From Uranotaenia lowii (lineage: Eukaryota > Arthropoda > Insecta > Diptera > Culicidae): a stretch of 64,000 nucleotides of DNA. The position numbers and the translations under genes were made by a program. The DNA lies in the NCBI RefSeq assembly GCF_029784155.1, contig NC_073692.1, forward strand, positions 316,848,105-316,912,104. Direction: 5' to 3'. The stretch's first letter is position 1, and each line of letters opens with the position of its first letter. Below are positions 13,007 to 24,500 of the stretch, piece by piece. The notes beneath the pieces are model-generated. The model saw only the letters and a program-made list of their open reading frames with translations, was not told the DNA's origin and made no database searches.

Positions 13007-14428
13007 TTTTTTTTTTTTTTTTGTTTATGGGTTTATGAGCGCCTGGCTGACCCGGAAAGGAAAAACAGAACGGGGGACAGAAGAGGAAAATTTTAAATGA
13101 GAGTAGTATAGCTTAGAAAAGGATAGCGGCAACAGAGCCCGAGGGTTCTGAAGCACCAGTTTAGGGGAAGCGATAAGATAGTGCTCGACGGACTAGGACG
13201 GTTGGTGGGCCCCATATGAACTTCGAGTTAACCCAACCTTCAATTCAACCGAGCAAAAGCAGTATGGTATCAAATAATATGATATCATATGCTAACGCCT
13301 CGATATCATTGTCAGAAGGGTTCACTATCTTACCGTAGTTGAAATTTCCCTACCTGTCATCTACCTTACTCGTTTCCATAAATTTGGATTCTTCCTAGTT
13401 TGATTTAGAAATAATTATAGATTTGCTAAGTGAAAAATATATTCAAGTTATTGATTCTACGCGACTACACGGTTATTCGATAACTCAATTAGGATATCAT
13501 AAAAACAGAATCTAGAAAAGGTGTCTCAACCATGAACTATAAGCTTAAATAGCATTTAAGCTTATTTTAATATCGTCAACTTATCAACGGAACAGGAAAA
13601 TAACAGTGCTGTTTTTTAAAACCTTATCACTAATTGTGGTCAACTTCTCAAACAAACTTTAATACTTAATCTACACGATAGGGGTTCAATTCAAATAAAC
13701 CGTGTGCCTGTTTTTAAATGCCCGAAATAAATTATCTGAACTATCTACTCATTCTTGCTTATCGAAATCATATTTTCTATTTTAAACTTTGATTTATGAA
13801 TTTCAATCCTAACCGAAAAATGTATAGATCTACCAAAAGTAAATAAATAAATAAAAACAAATGTCGAAAGTGTATTACAAACTGAAATATCATATTTGTC
13901 AAAACAGCATTCCCATCCAATGAGCCCCTAGTTCTTGTAAAATGCTTGATTTAAGAATAAGCCAACGAAATTCATAAACCGCAAATGCACACTTTCTAGA
14001 GCATTGGGGAGGCGAATACCATTACCGATACCTAACCTAGCAATACTTGAAACATCCTAATTCTATGAAACTAAACTAGCTAACTACCTTAACAAACAGA
14101 TCATGCCCTATTGAAAAGTATCACAAAAAAAAATCGGCAAAATGTGATATTTTCACTACAAAATTTTCCCATTGTTCAACGGAAGGGAGGGCAAGTGTTT
14201 CAACTCCCATTCATCTTATCAGCATGGATCATGAAAAATTGGAACACCATTGAACCTACCGCTAATTTAATTTAAATAAAGGTGTCCATCACGCCTTCTA
14301 ATTTGAGTCATATTATGATCCATGCTTGACAAGATGTGTGCAACGACCCTCTCAGGACAATGATAGTAAACCATCATTATCACAAGCATGCACACCGCCG
14401 CCGTGACCCATGGGAACCCAGGGTACGG
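13007..14428 (-). mobile_element. Poly(A)-tailed retro-insertion without coding capacity
   Basis: A 1.42 kb insertion is flanked by a perfect 17-bp duplication, TATTATAGCTGAATATT, at 12990-13006 and 14429-14445. It begins on the + strand with a T run, so it is a - strand insert ending in poly(A). The long variable-length type of duplication with a poly(A) tail is the signature of LINE-driven target-primed insertion. No reverse transcriptase is seen, so it is a long SINE-like or internally deleted LINE-derived element, or a retrocopy of a non-coding RNA. Confidence 0.8.
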
Positions 14429-14545
14429 TATTATAGCTGAATATTGCCTGAGAATTATATTTGAGTTACATTACGAGGTTTCCAAAATTATAAATTTGGT
14501 TATTAGAGAGTTATAGCGTTTTTAGTCAGAGTCGTCAAATCTAAC

Positions 14546-15570
14546 GGGTAGAAAAATCTGGGACGGGGATTAGGGGTTAAACATTGCTGAAAGGAGGAAG
14601 CATTATGGTTTGGTTGATCAATTATTCGAAGTAGCTCCAAGTATGTCCTGTTCGCTTTTTACGTTGAGCTTCATCTGATGTCAAGGCTATTTTAATTCAC
14701 AGGCTGTGATGCGATCAGTTGATTGACTATCTTGCATATGACAAATTTTGCTGTCCAAAGTTTTACACGCGTTCCACCGTTCATCTCTGAATCCTCGTAC
14801 AGAATTCGTGTCTGATCTTCGAAAATCAGGCCTTGTTTCAGAAATCTTCGTGAAGTGCTGTATTGAATTGCGCTCGAAACATTTTCACTATGTTACTCGA
14901 GTTGATTTTAGGATTGATCTGAACTATACTAGTAATCTTCACTTGTAGTTTTTTTATGTCGTCTGATATAAATTGTATTGTCTAGCCGATTTCGCATATC
15001 GAGAAGGCAGCAAGGAAGTTTTAAAATTAATAAGCGCATCCTATCATATTTAATATCAACAGTTATTCCAATGTTGTTTAGGGCAAACTTTTAAATAAGA
15101 TTAAGATTATATCAGCTCAATTCTCAGTTTAAAAAAAATCGAACAACTTTTTTATAATCAACACCTATCAAAAATACATTTTCGGAACCATCGAAACGTC
15201 GGATAAATTTCAGTGGGTTGTCCTGGGTCTCTACTGAAAAAAAAAATCAGATCATTGGTCTAAATTTTGGATCGAGGAAAGAAGCTGTTACCAAAAGAAG
15301 TCACCATCAAAGGTAATACTGAAGCCTAATTCAATAACTAAAATAGTATCAATTCCACTGCATATCAAACTAAAATGGGTCTACACTCGATTTCGTATTT
15401 TATTTGTTGAAACAATAGAAAATCTTGGTTCAAGTGTGTTTTTCGGCTCGCTCTGGATTTTTGTCGGTCTTATTTATGTGATTTTTTTTCGCTACTTTAA
15501 CGTTTTGTACAATGTAATCTAACGAATATTTTCTTCCTTTTGGTTATTTCTTTGAATGTTTTCGTTGCAG
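14546..15570 (+). other. Probable intron 5' of the + strand gene
   Basis: No coding exon recognised. It ends in a polypyrimidine stretch and CAG immediately before 15571. The preceding exon of the gene was not located in the window, so all of 1-15570 could be one intron. Confidence 0.5.
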
Positions 15571-17146
15571 ATATCCGCCTAGGGATGCACCGCATGGTAA
15601 TGCCTACATGGGTCATGCTGGAAAACCTGTGGAGTCGTACTATGAAGGTCAGCCACAACCAATTGCGGCGAGTAAGTCGGCTCCCGCGACCAGTTCTGAA
15701 CCTCCGCCACCGGGTTTCGAAGAGCAGGACAGTTGGTCGGGTAAGCAGGACACGGAATATCGAGGACCCTCGGGTGTTGTTGTGCCGATTGCTGCGGCTG
15801 ATCCTTCAGAAGAGTACGATTATCACAACACTCCGAAGAATCGAGATCAAGAGCGGGCCCACACTCCTATCATTCATGATGATCGACACCATCATTTGGC
15901 TAGATCTCACTCGCGAGAAAAAGAACCACTGAGCGCTGGTAAGAAGAAACCCTCGAAAGAGGATTCCGAGGATCATTACAGAGGGGAACGGCATGAAAAA
16001 GAGAAACCCAAAAGAGGTGAACACCATGACAAGGACAAGAAACGAAGTGAAGCGGCGAAGGAAAGGCGCTTGTTAGAAAAAGAACGGGAAAAGGAAAAGG
16101 AATCTAAACGCAAACAGCGGGATTCCAGCGAAGAGGACAAGAAAGAGAAGAAAAAAGATAAGGAAAAGAAGAAGCGAAAGAAGGATAAAGATGGAGAGAA
16201 GAAGAAGCACAAGAAGGATCGAAAGGAAAAGGATAAGGAAAAATCCAAAGAGCGCAAAAAGGAAAGAAAAACGGTTGAAAAAGAGGAAGCCGATAGTTCC
16301 CAACAACCAATAACCCCAAGGCAGGGGGACGAACGGGAAGAATTTGCGATTTCGCCTCATCATCAACGACAGCCGGAAGTCGACACAACTCAAGAGTTTG
16401 GAGGTGTCGAGTTGGATGACACCCTCGTTTTGGCAGATCACCGTTCCTTAGACATTAGCAAATCCAATTCCGAGGGAGCAAATTATTCTTACCAAGAAGA
16501 ACCCTCCAGCAGTCATAATCAGGAAGAAGGAGAAGAAGAACCGAACCAACATCAAACGGTTGATACCAGCCATGATGACGCCGGTCATGATCTCTATTCG
16601 GACATTCCGGACAAGTACGAAGAAGATCAGCTAGAGAAGTCTATTTTAGAAAATCTTGGAGAGGAAGAAGCTGACATGGTCAACAGCAGTGGAGTTGCAG
16701 CCGATGATCATCTTTCGGAGGAAATCAAAAGATCCGATTCGATTCTGGATCTGCACGCAAACCTCGATTTCGAGGGTGAACTAGAGGAAGGTGAAACTAC
16801 TTCGCCACCCAAGAGTGGCATGTTTATTGGAATACCGGAGCTGTCCAAGTGGGAGTTGGATGAAGAATCGGCGATCATTTCCAGTTCTGATCGGAAGCAT
16901 TTAGTCGACGAGCTTCATCCGGGTGTGGCCCTTAAGCAGGAGTATGATTCTTCTAACAAGGTTACGAACGAAGTGTTGAAACGCGCTGAAAATGCAATCT
17001 TTACACGGGCTATCAATGCTATTCGTCCGATTGAGATCAAGAAGATCAGCGTCGACCGACAAAAGTTGTACGCAAATGAACCCATGGACGACGACAAAGT
17101 ATCACTTGACATCAAATCCGAGAAAGAAGACTTCAAACGGTTTCAG
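15571..17146 (+). CDS. Lys/Glu-rich nuclear protein, penultimate coding exon (RBBP6/SNAMA-like candidate)
   Basis: An open exon of 1576 nt bounded by acceptor GTTGCAG before 15571 and donor CAG|GTAAGG after 17146. The first base completes a codon from an exon not found here. Its roughly 525 residues start with a Tyr/Pro/Gly-rich part and a PPPPGFEEQD segment. A 150-residue stretch of alternating Lys/Glu/Asp/Arg follows (about 15940-16280), then acidic linkers. Near the end are two non-repetitive segments that look conserved: IPELSKWELDEES and NAIFTRAINAIRPIEIKKIS. No RING, DWNN or zinc finger is in this part. Charged low-complexity composition with RS and KKK tracts fits an RNA-processing or ubiquitin-related nuclear protein; I favour RBBP6/SNAMA because of the SKW motif followed by acidic residues, with ZC3H13/Flacc as an alternative. 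The family assignment is only about 35% sure; that this is a real exon is about 95%. Confidence 0.85.
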
Positions 17147-17830
17147 GTAAGGCTGGTTCTTAATAAACATTACATTTCTATCAAAATATAAATTGAATGG
17201 AATTACTTAAATCTTATCGGGACTGTTGATTACTCTTCAATGTCTCTGTGGCTTGAAATTTGTGGAGTTTCCCGGCTGCTTGTTTCCATCGAAATATGGA
17301 CATGTACAGTTGACCTGAAGATGTTAGTTTAAGAAGAATTTTATGGAGAATAGTATTTAAATTTGAAATAATTACTCACACTGGTTGTCGTTCTTCTCGA
17401 TGAACAAGCTTCGTATTCATTAGTAGTGCACTCATCAATATGATAAATGAGCACAGCAACATTGTACAGCTCCAGTGGCAATCAATTCGGACACATTGTA
17501 TTAAACTTTGAGCGAGATAACGTAGCATAAGACTCAGCAGTGCTGTATTGAAAGCCAACATGAAATCGACAAACATATTGTCAAATTTTCGGACAAGTCT
17601 AGCTGGCGCTCGTTTATGTAGTGCTTGCTTTGATCTGTGCACTCTGTTTTTAACGTTTATTTTTTCAAATATGTACACAACACTTTTTTTTACAGTCCTA
17701 TACAAAATTAATAGGATGGCTAATACAAAAATTCCTCCAAATGAATTAATTAATATTGGAATCATAATTCAGGATAAATCCGTTAAGAAAATCTCTTTTT
17801 GCAAATCATTATTGGCTTTTTGCTTTGCAG
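17147..17830 (+). other. Intron of the + strand gene (684 bp)
   Basis: Begins GTAAGG and ends TTTTGCTTTGCAG, between two coding exons in phase 0. No repeat or nested gene recognised. Confidence 0.85.
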
Positions 17831-19018
17831 GTTACTGTGCCGACTAACGCCGATCACGCGGAACGCTCGGTTGAAATTAAACCGGAGCCCGGTAACAACG
17901 GAAGTGATGGACTTTGTGCTGATGCGGTCTCTGAAGTGTCCAAAAGCCGATCCTCTCCGATTCGAGCATCGATCAAGGAACGTTTGGGCAGCAAAGTTCT
18001 GGACATTCGTGGTAGCAGTAATTCTACCACATCGTATTCACGGTCCCGAACGCCGCCACCAGTGCGAAAAGTCAAAGCTACTAGTTCCGCGTTGGCCTCA
18101 TTGGGTGGTTCTAAGAGTGGAGATTCCATTGCTAGTAGAAAACGAACCCGAAGCCGATCAAGAGAGGGTGAACGGGGAGGCAAGAATGTAAAGAATGAAC
18201 GTGACGATAGCAGGTCTACCAGCAGTCGGAGAGTTGAAAGTGGTCGTCGAGTTGTGGTAGCAGTGAGAGAATCCTCTACGGAAAAGAGACGAGATGCTGA
18301 CCGCAAAGATCGGGGCAAGGATAGCCGATCAGGCCGTGACGGCGGTGCAAGCAGTAGTATTAGGGAGAGGAGTAGAGAACAGACGGCTCCAAAAAGTAGT
18401 GAACGGAGTCGCGATAAAGGTAGGAATGAAAGGCCAGTTTCACCTGGCAGAAGAGACAAGGACCGTGAACGTGATCGGGACAAGGAACGTAGACGAGATA
18501 ATAAAGAATTTGATGAACGGACTCGAAAAGATGAAGGACGCTCAAGGAAGAGTCCCGAGAGGTCTGTTAGCTATATTGACCGCAAAAAGGCAGAACTGGA
18601 GCCTGAACGTCGCCATAGAAATGCATCTCCGGTAGTCGAAAGAGACAGGCGCCAAGAATTGTCATCTACTAGAAGAGAAGAAGGCCGCAAGAGGATCGTT
18701 GAAGACGTCACAGATAAAGTTATGGAAGCACTAGTACCGGTGAAGAAAAACAAACAAGAGAAACATGCCAAAGTTGCAAGTTCTTCTGACTCCAGCTCGT
18801 CCGATTCGGAGTCGTCTTCATCGGATTCCAGCAGCGAATCTGAAGAAGAAACAACTAAAAAACGCAAGAAGCGAAAGCATAAGAAGGATCGCAAACGCTC
18901 GAAGCGATCCGCTAGCTCCGATTCGGATGATTCAGGAGCAGCGAAGAAAAAGAAGAAGAGCAAGAAATCCAAATCTAGCAAAAAGAAGAAAAAGGATCGT
19001 AAACACCGTAAAGAATGA
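17831..19018 (+). CDS. RS/Lys-rich nuclear protein, last coding exon (RBBP6/SNAMA-like candidate)
   Basis: The phase-0 acceptor at 17829-17830 joins the previous exon in frame; TGA is at 19016-19018. About 395 residues: a KPEPG-containing linker, an RASIKERLGSKV segment, then long Arg/Ser/Asp/Glu-rich tracts (RDKDRERDRDKERRRD type). The C-terminus has serine-acidic blocks (SSSDSESSSSDSSSESEEE) and ends in repeated KKKKK/KSKK/KDRKHRKE. Such tails act as nuclear localisation and RNA- or chromatin-binding regions. The serine-acidic blocks are likely casein-kinase-2 targets (inference). Together the two exons give about 920 residues of the C-terminal part; the N-terminal domains that would settle the family lie outside what I could find. 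Confidence 0.9.
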   Translation, partial: VTVPTNADHAERSVEIKPEPGNNGSDGLCADAVSEVSKSRSSPIRASIKERLGSKVLDIRGSSNSTTSYSRSRTPPPVRKVKATSSALASLGGSKSGDSIASRKRTRSRSREGERGGKNVKNERDDSRSTSSRRVESGRRVVVAVRESSTEKRRDADRKDRGKDSRSGRDGGASSSIRERSREQTAPKSSERSRDKGRNERPVSPGRRDKDRERDRDKERRRDNKEFDERTRKDEGRSRKSPERSVSYIDRKKAELEPERRHRNASPVVERDRRQELSSTRREEGRKRIVEDVTDKVMEALVPVKKNKQEKHAKVASSSDSSSSDSESSSSDSSSESEEETTKKRKKRKHKKDRKRSKRSASSDSDDSGAAKKKKKSKKSKSSKKKKKDRKHRKE

Positions 19019-19447
19019 AAGCGAAGAATGCTTGAGTTATTTATTCTCGAGAGATACAGTATTCCATCAATAGAGTGCAAACCGCATCTCCAACTGAATT
19101 GGCCTGTTTGAATTTACCAAGATTTGGTTTGGTCTGATTTCGAAACTTTTCGAACAAAACCTTAGACGTTTATGATCCTTTCGAACGTTCTGAAGTGAAT
19201 CCTTATTTTACAACTGAATATTAGTAAGAAACAATTTAAAAATATTGATAACTTTTGATTTATGTGACCACATAAAACAAAATTAGGTGAGCTCGGGTGT
19301 ATCCATGAATTTGAATTGCTGAACCCTATACCGTACACAAGTGAGTGTGGTCTTACGCAAATACACATTCTATCCTATGCTAATGTATTTACTTTAATGT
19401 ACACACTCTGTACAGGAAAAATGGCGTTGCGTTTGAAAACAATGATG

Positions 19448-19457
19448 AATAAATAAA
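19448..19457 (+). terminator. Polyadenylation signals of the + strand gene
   Basis: Two overlapping AATAAA hexamers lie about 430 bp after the stop codon and are followed by an A run. This would give a 3' UTR of about 0.45 kb. Cleavage position is inferred. Confidence 0.6.
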
Positions 19458-19469
19458 AAAAAACTAAAG

Positions 19470-21389
19470 TACACTCGGGGTTATTTCTTTTAGAGAAAGG
19501 TCCATTTATTTATTATGTTTGTGTCTGGTAGACTTTATTTGAAGCTTCTTGTTTTCCTTTATACAGTACCATAACGTGAGACAACTCTCCATTTCTTATT
19601 ATATAGATAACACTTCCGCTTTCATTTATACAAGTTAACCATCTACGGCGTTCCCATTTTGACAACAGAAAATCGTTCACAGAGCATAGAATTTTTATTT
19701 GTTTGATATTCTAGTAAAATTGAGATTTTCCACATCGTGTTGTCCCATCTCCTATCTGCTTCTGCTATATTCAGTAGTTTCGTTATCTTTGGGAATCAAT
19801 TTAATATTACAATTCGATCGTCATAAGTTGGTTTTTCTGTTAATTTGTTTTTGCTTGTAGTTTTGTGTTTTTGCTATTGTGTGTGTATGTGTTGAAGGTT
19901 TGTGATGGACTTTTAGAAATAAGCATTTGTCTACAAAGATAGTTCATTTGTCTAGAGCTTAAGCCTTGGCTTCTATAGATTCTATTCTGAACCGATAAAT
20001 AGGTAGTGTGTTTTTGTTTTTCTCCAAAGTCGTCGCGTTGAGCTAAGCTGTTTTCGAAAGATATTAAGGTAACTGAAACCACTTTCGAGATGTATTTGGT
20101 GATTCAATTTTTGAAAAAAGTAAATATTGTAAATTCCTTGGAAATTTGTTTCCAAGAACCTAATGAAAGTATCCCCAAACGAAAATATTAGTAGGTACCT
20201 ACGCTCGATAAAGAGATCAATCACCAGATGTCAGTGCTGTAAATATTTTAAATTATAAGAAATTTATAATGATATGGCGAAATATTTCTGTTCATATTTA
20301 TAATAGTTGGTAATCAAATCACCAAATTTAGTCTCGCATATACTATGTCTTCGTCCTTTTTATTTATTTTTTGTTCTAGCTCAATCAGCGGTTTCTAAGA
20401 TTTTTCTCTAAAAAAAAACTAATATACGGTGTAAGCAATCTTTTCTGATGACCCACCAACGACGACAGAATCCGTTACAGATTATATAGCACATAATGGT
20501 TATAAAATTTTACTTTTCTCGTGTGTCTATGTGTAAATACATGTCAAGAAGTAACATCCAACAATATGGTAAGTATAAACTTTCTTTTTAAATTTTTCTG
20601 ATAAAATTTACCGTTGCTCTTTAAGGGTTTGGTTTTTTTCTCTGGAATATACCTCTACTATAATATGTCGTTTTTTTTGGTTTACTGTATCGTTTATAGG
20701 TATTTATTTGCTGCTCTACCAGACTATTGTATAATTTCTGTCATTAGCTTTGGGTTGTTGTTCGTGTAATTGGATTTTTTGTTCGGTTTTGCGCAAACTT
20801 AAAATACACTGTCAGCTATGCCAAAGGTAAGCACTTTTGATTGCTGTTTGTCTGTTTGTGTTTTTGTTATTAAGATTTTAATCCGAGGATAGTGTTCAAT
20901 TTTGATTGTGACCTTAGTATTTATTTGCTGTTAAGGATGCTACCTAGCGGCGTGTAAGCATAGCTCAATTAATTACATTATAGTTATTGTTCCTTCAGGA
21001 GTAGCGATAATGTGTTTGTCTGTTTTTGATTGATTGCATTGCAAGATATTTCTCGATCGCCCTCTATACTGAAGATAAACATCTGTTTAATTAGTGAACG
21101 ATAAATAATCATCTTTACTAATATAGTAATTAAGCAGACTCGAATTGGAATGTTCTCCGTGAAGGTAAAATATTTCCCTTACCAGCTATATACGCTCTTA
21201 TTTCGTAAGCAATAAATATAACTATACCTTTAAAAGAAAGCTATTTTTCGCTTAATAATCACATTATTTGCTATTTTATGTAACGCTAAAACTAAACATA
21301 ATAAAGCTTGGTTTACATGTATATCAGATCATAACTGGTGCAGCCTCGTAATCCATCTCCTAGCTGGTGGTGTCCGTTCGATAACATCT
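19470..21389 (-). other. Convergent 3' UTR/intergenic region
   Basis: No coding region. It contains the 3' UTR of the - strand TBC1D16 gene. On the - strand, AATAAA signals (TTTATT on +) occur at several places, including 19505-19510, 19509-19514 and near 20357, so the UTR may be 1.0-1.9 kb. The most distal site lies within about 60 bp of the + gene's own signal, so the transcripts may nearly abut or overlap. Confidence 0.5.
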
Positions 21390-21589
21390 TCAATCCATTG
21401 CCAACGCACACGTTTCGTGGTCCAAGTGTCCTATACACTCGATCGACGGGTGATGGCCCGAGTCCCACATTCCGGGGCCGCATCGCTTGCACAATCCTGA
21501 CAGGGTACAGGGGATTTTCGGGAACTGACGGAACTGATGCAGCAATCCGCGGGCCTTGTGCAGAATCAACTGACCATCCATGTACATCG
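21390..21589 (-). CDS. TBC1D16: TBC1D16 coding exon 7 and stop
   Basis: Begins after acceptor CATACAG and ends at TGA 21392-21390. Encodes the MYMDGQLILHKARGLLHQFR segment, then the Cys-rich GLCKRCGPGMWDSG tail. The C-terminus is about 30 residues shorter than in vertebrates, a plausible lineage difference. Confidence 0.93.
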
Positions 21590-24500
21590 CTGTATGAAAT
21601 TTAAATAAAAAAAAAGATCAGTAATTTTATTCACATTAAATGGTAGTCCTAAACTCACCGAGTGAACTGAAGTGCAGCAACATTTCGTCGGTTCGCAGAT
21701 CCTGGGCGATGACGTCGTCCGCATAGACGGCGATTATTGCCAGGCACAGGAACAGATGGAAGTAGTCGGTCAGATAGTTGGACCAGCACGCTTCCCACAT
21801 TCGGATGGCGACGGCTTCGGTGAATTCTCGTTTGAAGCATCTAATTTATTTGGAGGAAGAAATTTTAAATGTCCAGTTAAAGATATGGAAAAACTTGCGT
21901 TACTTACAATAGGATCCAACGGTGGCAGAACAGTAATTCCATTGCGTCGGTGTGCTTTTGGAGGTGCTTGTAGAAGCTAGGAACCATCAGTCGTATCAAT
22001 TCCCTCAGATAACACTGGAAAATTGAACAAAGAAACAAAACATTGATTAAAAACCACTTGAAAATCTAAAATAGTGGCTCCAGAGATTAGAGCGCTCCTT
22101 ACTGATATTTTTACACATGTCTGCATTTCATTAATTAGTTAAAATTATGTCAGTAGTTGGTCCGTTAAAACAAGATTTCTTCGTTAAAAAATAAACAAAA
22201 GGTTATCCGAGAAAACTTTCCGAAAAAATAAGATTGAGAAAATAAGTTTGAAAACTTAGCTAGATCTGTCAATCTAGTCTCTGGATCTTAAAATTGTGAT
22301 AAATTGAAACATTAAGCGGTACGATCGACGAAACTTTTCTTTTAAACAGCTTTAAACAGTTTGGTGATTATTGATCCTAAATCGTACTCGAAATAACATA
22401 GTTTCGTCGTGGCTCCAGAGAGCAAGTGGAGATCGTGAAAACAAGTTGTGAATAATGATTTCGTATCATTTTTCAAGCATTCGATGTAAATACAGAGAGA
22501 CTTTTTGGAAATTGATTTTTTTCTTGTTAAGGTTTTCGGCACTAAATTTTATCTTTTGATTTTCCATTTATTTTATTTTTTCTAGATCAATGAAACGCAT
22601 TTTAAAATGCTTGTAAATTTCACTTTAACTTTATAACTTTGTTTTATTTATGTAACGTAAGATTGAAATCTTTTCAAATGTTAAAATGTGGTGGATGTTT
22701 GTTGTTTTTTAAACTAATATGCAAATCGTTCCATTTTCGCAATTCTAATTTAAATCATGTCGTTTTACTCCATATATTCTTCTAGCAGACTTCTTTTAAA
22801 CTCTGATTTCTTGTTGATTAGTTTTAAATTAACTGGAAGATTATTCCAATTTACAATGCCTCTAACATAAGGTTGCCAAATTGCCCGATTTTATCCGGGT
22901 TTGCCTGGATATTTAATATTCAATTTGAGAACAGTCCGGCCCGGCACGGTTGCCCGGATTTCATTGTAAAATGCCCGAATTTTGCCCGGTTTTTTGGAAA
23001 CCTAAAATACGGTTCAAAATCTATGGATGAGTTTTGATGATATTTTTTCTTTTTTTTCTTGATTTTTATTGAGGAATTTTCGAGTGTTGACAAAATTTGC
23101 CCGGATGATCGTATTTATAGAAATTTTCGAATTAACAACCAATGAGAACTTTTTGAAGATGGGAAACTCGAGAATAACGTGATAAATTGAAGATATATGT
23201 ATCGCACACAGGAGTTGAGGGCTACGCGCAACTTATTTACAGATCTATCAAATGCGTTCAAATAAACGAAATCACTGTAAATAAACAAAGGATAAACATA
23301 GGTCTTAAAAAGTTTTAATTTGTAGCTGAATCTAGTTTAGTTGTAGTTGTACACAGAAAAAAAAATTTGACTATTACGTGTCACTGAAAACTGCAACCAA
23401 AATAAATCACCTGTAATTAACAAATTACAAATTACAGGAAATCGAGATTCGGGAACGTAAGTGGAGATGGATTGGGCATACGCTGCGAAGAGATGAAGAC
23501 GAGATTTGCAGAGAGGCGCTAGATTGGAATCCAGAAGATCATCGAAGAAGAGACAGACCCAGAAATTCGTGGCGGCGAAGCCTAGCCGCTGAAATCCGAA
23601 CAGTCGACGAGAATCTTGACTGAGACCAGGTGAAGACGCTGCACTGTGGTCCGAAAGGGCTAAAAGTGGAACTTTTTTCGTAGCGCCTCTGTCTTTCATC
23701 TTATCTCTTAAGTGTCTTCAGAACATTTGCTTCTTCAAACATGCTTCATAACTTGAAAGCATCAAAAGTTAGTCAAAGTCCACTATAAGAAAATTGAAAA
23801 TTCTAACTTTTTTATTACAATAGATAGAGCTTTACTTTATACTACAAAGTTGTAGAATACGTGAAAATATGAAACATTGTTGAATGCATCAAAACTCTAT
23901 CTCTTTTCAGAGCAGAGTTATAAAGGTTTTATTTTGAAAGTTATTTAAAAGTTAGTTTTTTAAACATAACTATAGTTAGATGAGGATTTACATGAATAAG
24001 ATGTTCTGAACATTTGTTGAAGCATTTGAATCACATGTTTTGCACAAGATTTCAACTTTCTACGACGTTTTCTAATCAAGTTATTGCAACTTTAAGTTTT
24101 ATTTTTACTCAACTTCACGAGCGTTTATTGCAAAAACGTGCAAGTGGATTTTTAAAACTAATAAACCACATTGAAGCTTGAACTAAGCGCAACAAATTGG
24201 TGTTGGTTTCATTTGTCTCCACGCGCTCGTATTTGAACACAACAAGCATACGTTTGATGTGTTTTGCGTGTTTCCATACAAAAATTATTTTCAACTGCCT
24301 TCTGCCTTCGTTTTGCGCAGCATCTGCGTAGCCTGGAAATCAATTTTTCCATTTTTCGTATGGAAATACGTGAAACACATCAAATATATGCTTGTTGTGT
24401 TCAAATACGAGCGCGTGGAGACAAATGGAACCAACACCAATTTGATGCACTTAGTTCAAGCTTCAATGTGGTTTATTAGTTTTAAAAATCCACTTGCACG

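Larger units (their letters stand above)
10840..14545. repeat. Palindromic foldback-type element (interrupted)
   Basis: Sequence from about 10840 to 11510 recurs in inverted form from about 11590 to 11890 and again, more diverged, between about 12400 and 12990 and 14430 and 14545. Paired landmarks are TTGTCTCAGAAAATCCA-like segments near 11360 and 11725, and the TAAAACTATAT/ATATAGTTTTA pair near 11435 and 11655. The central loop lies near 11510-11590. It is non-coding. A direct duplication (11859-12194) and a retro-insertion (13007-14428) interrupt the right arm. The outer ends are approximate because the arms have diverged. Confidence 0.6.

Noticed and set aside
15976..16441. Long - strand ORFs opposite the + gene
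   Set aside because: Antisense shadows of Lys/Glu-rich codons; no start context or conserved motif.
17376..17847. ORFs of 129 (-) and 99 (+) codons in the + gene intron
   Set aside because: Lie between a clear donor and acceptor; hydrophobic content reflects T-rich DNA and no homology was recognised.
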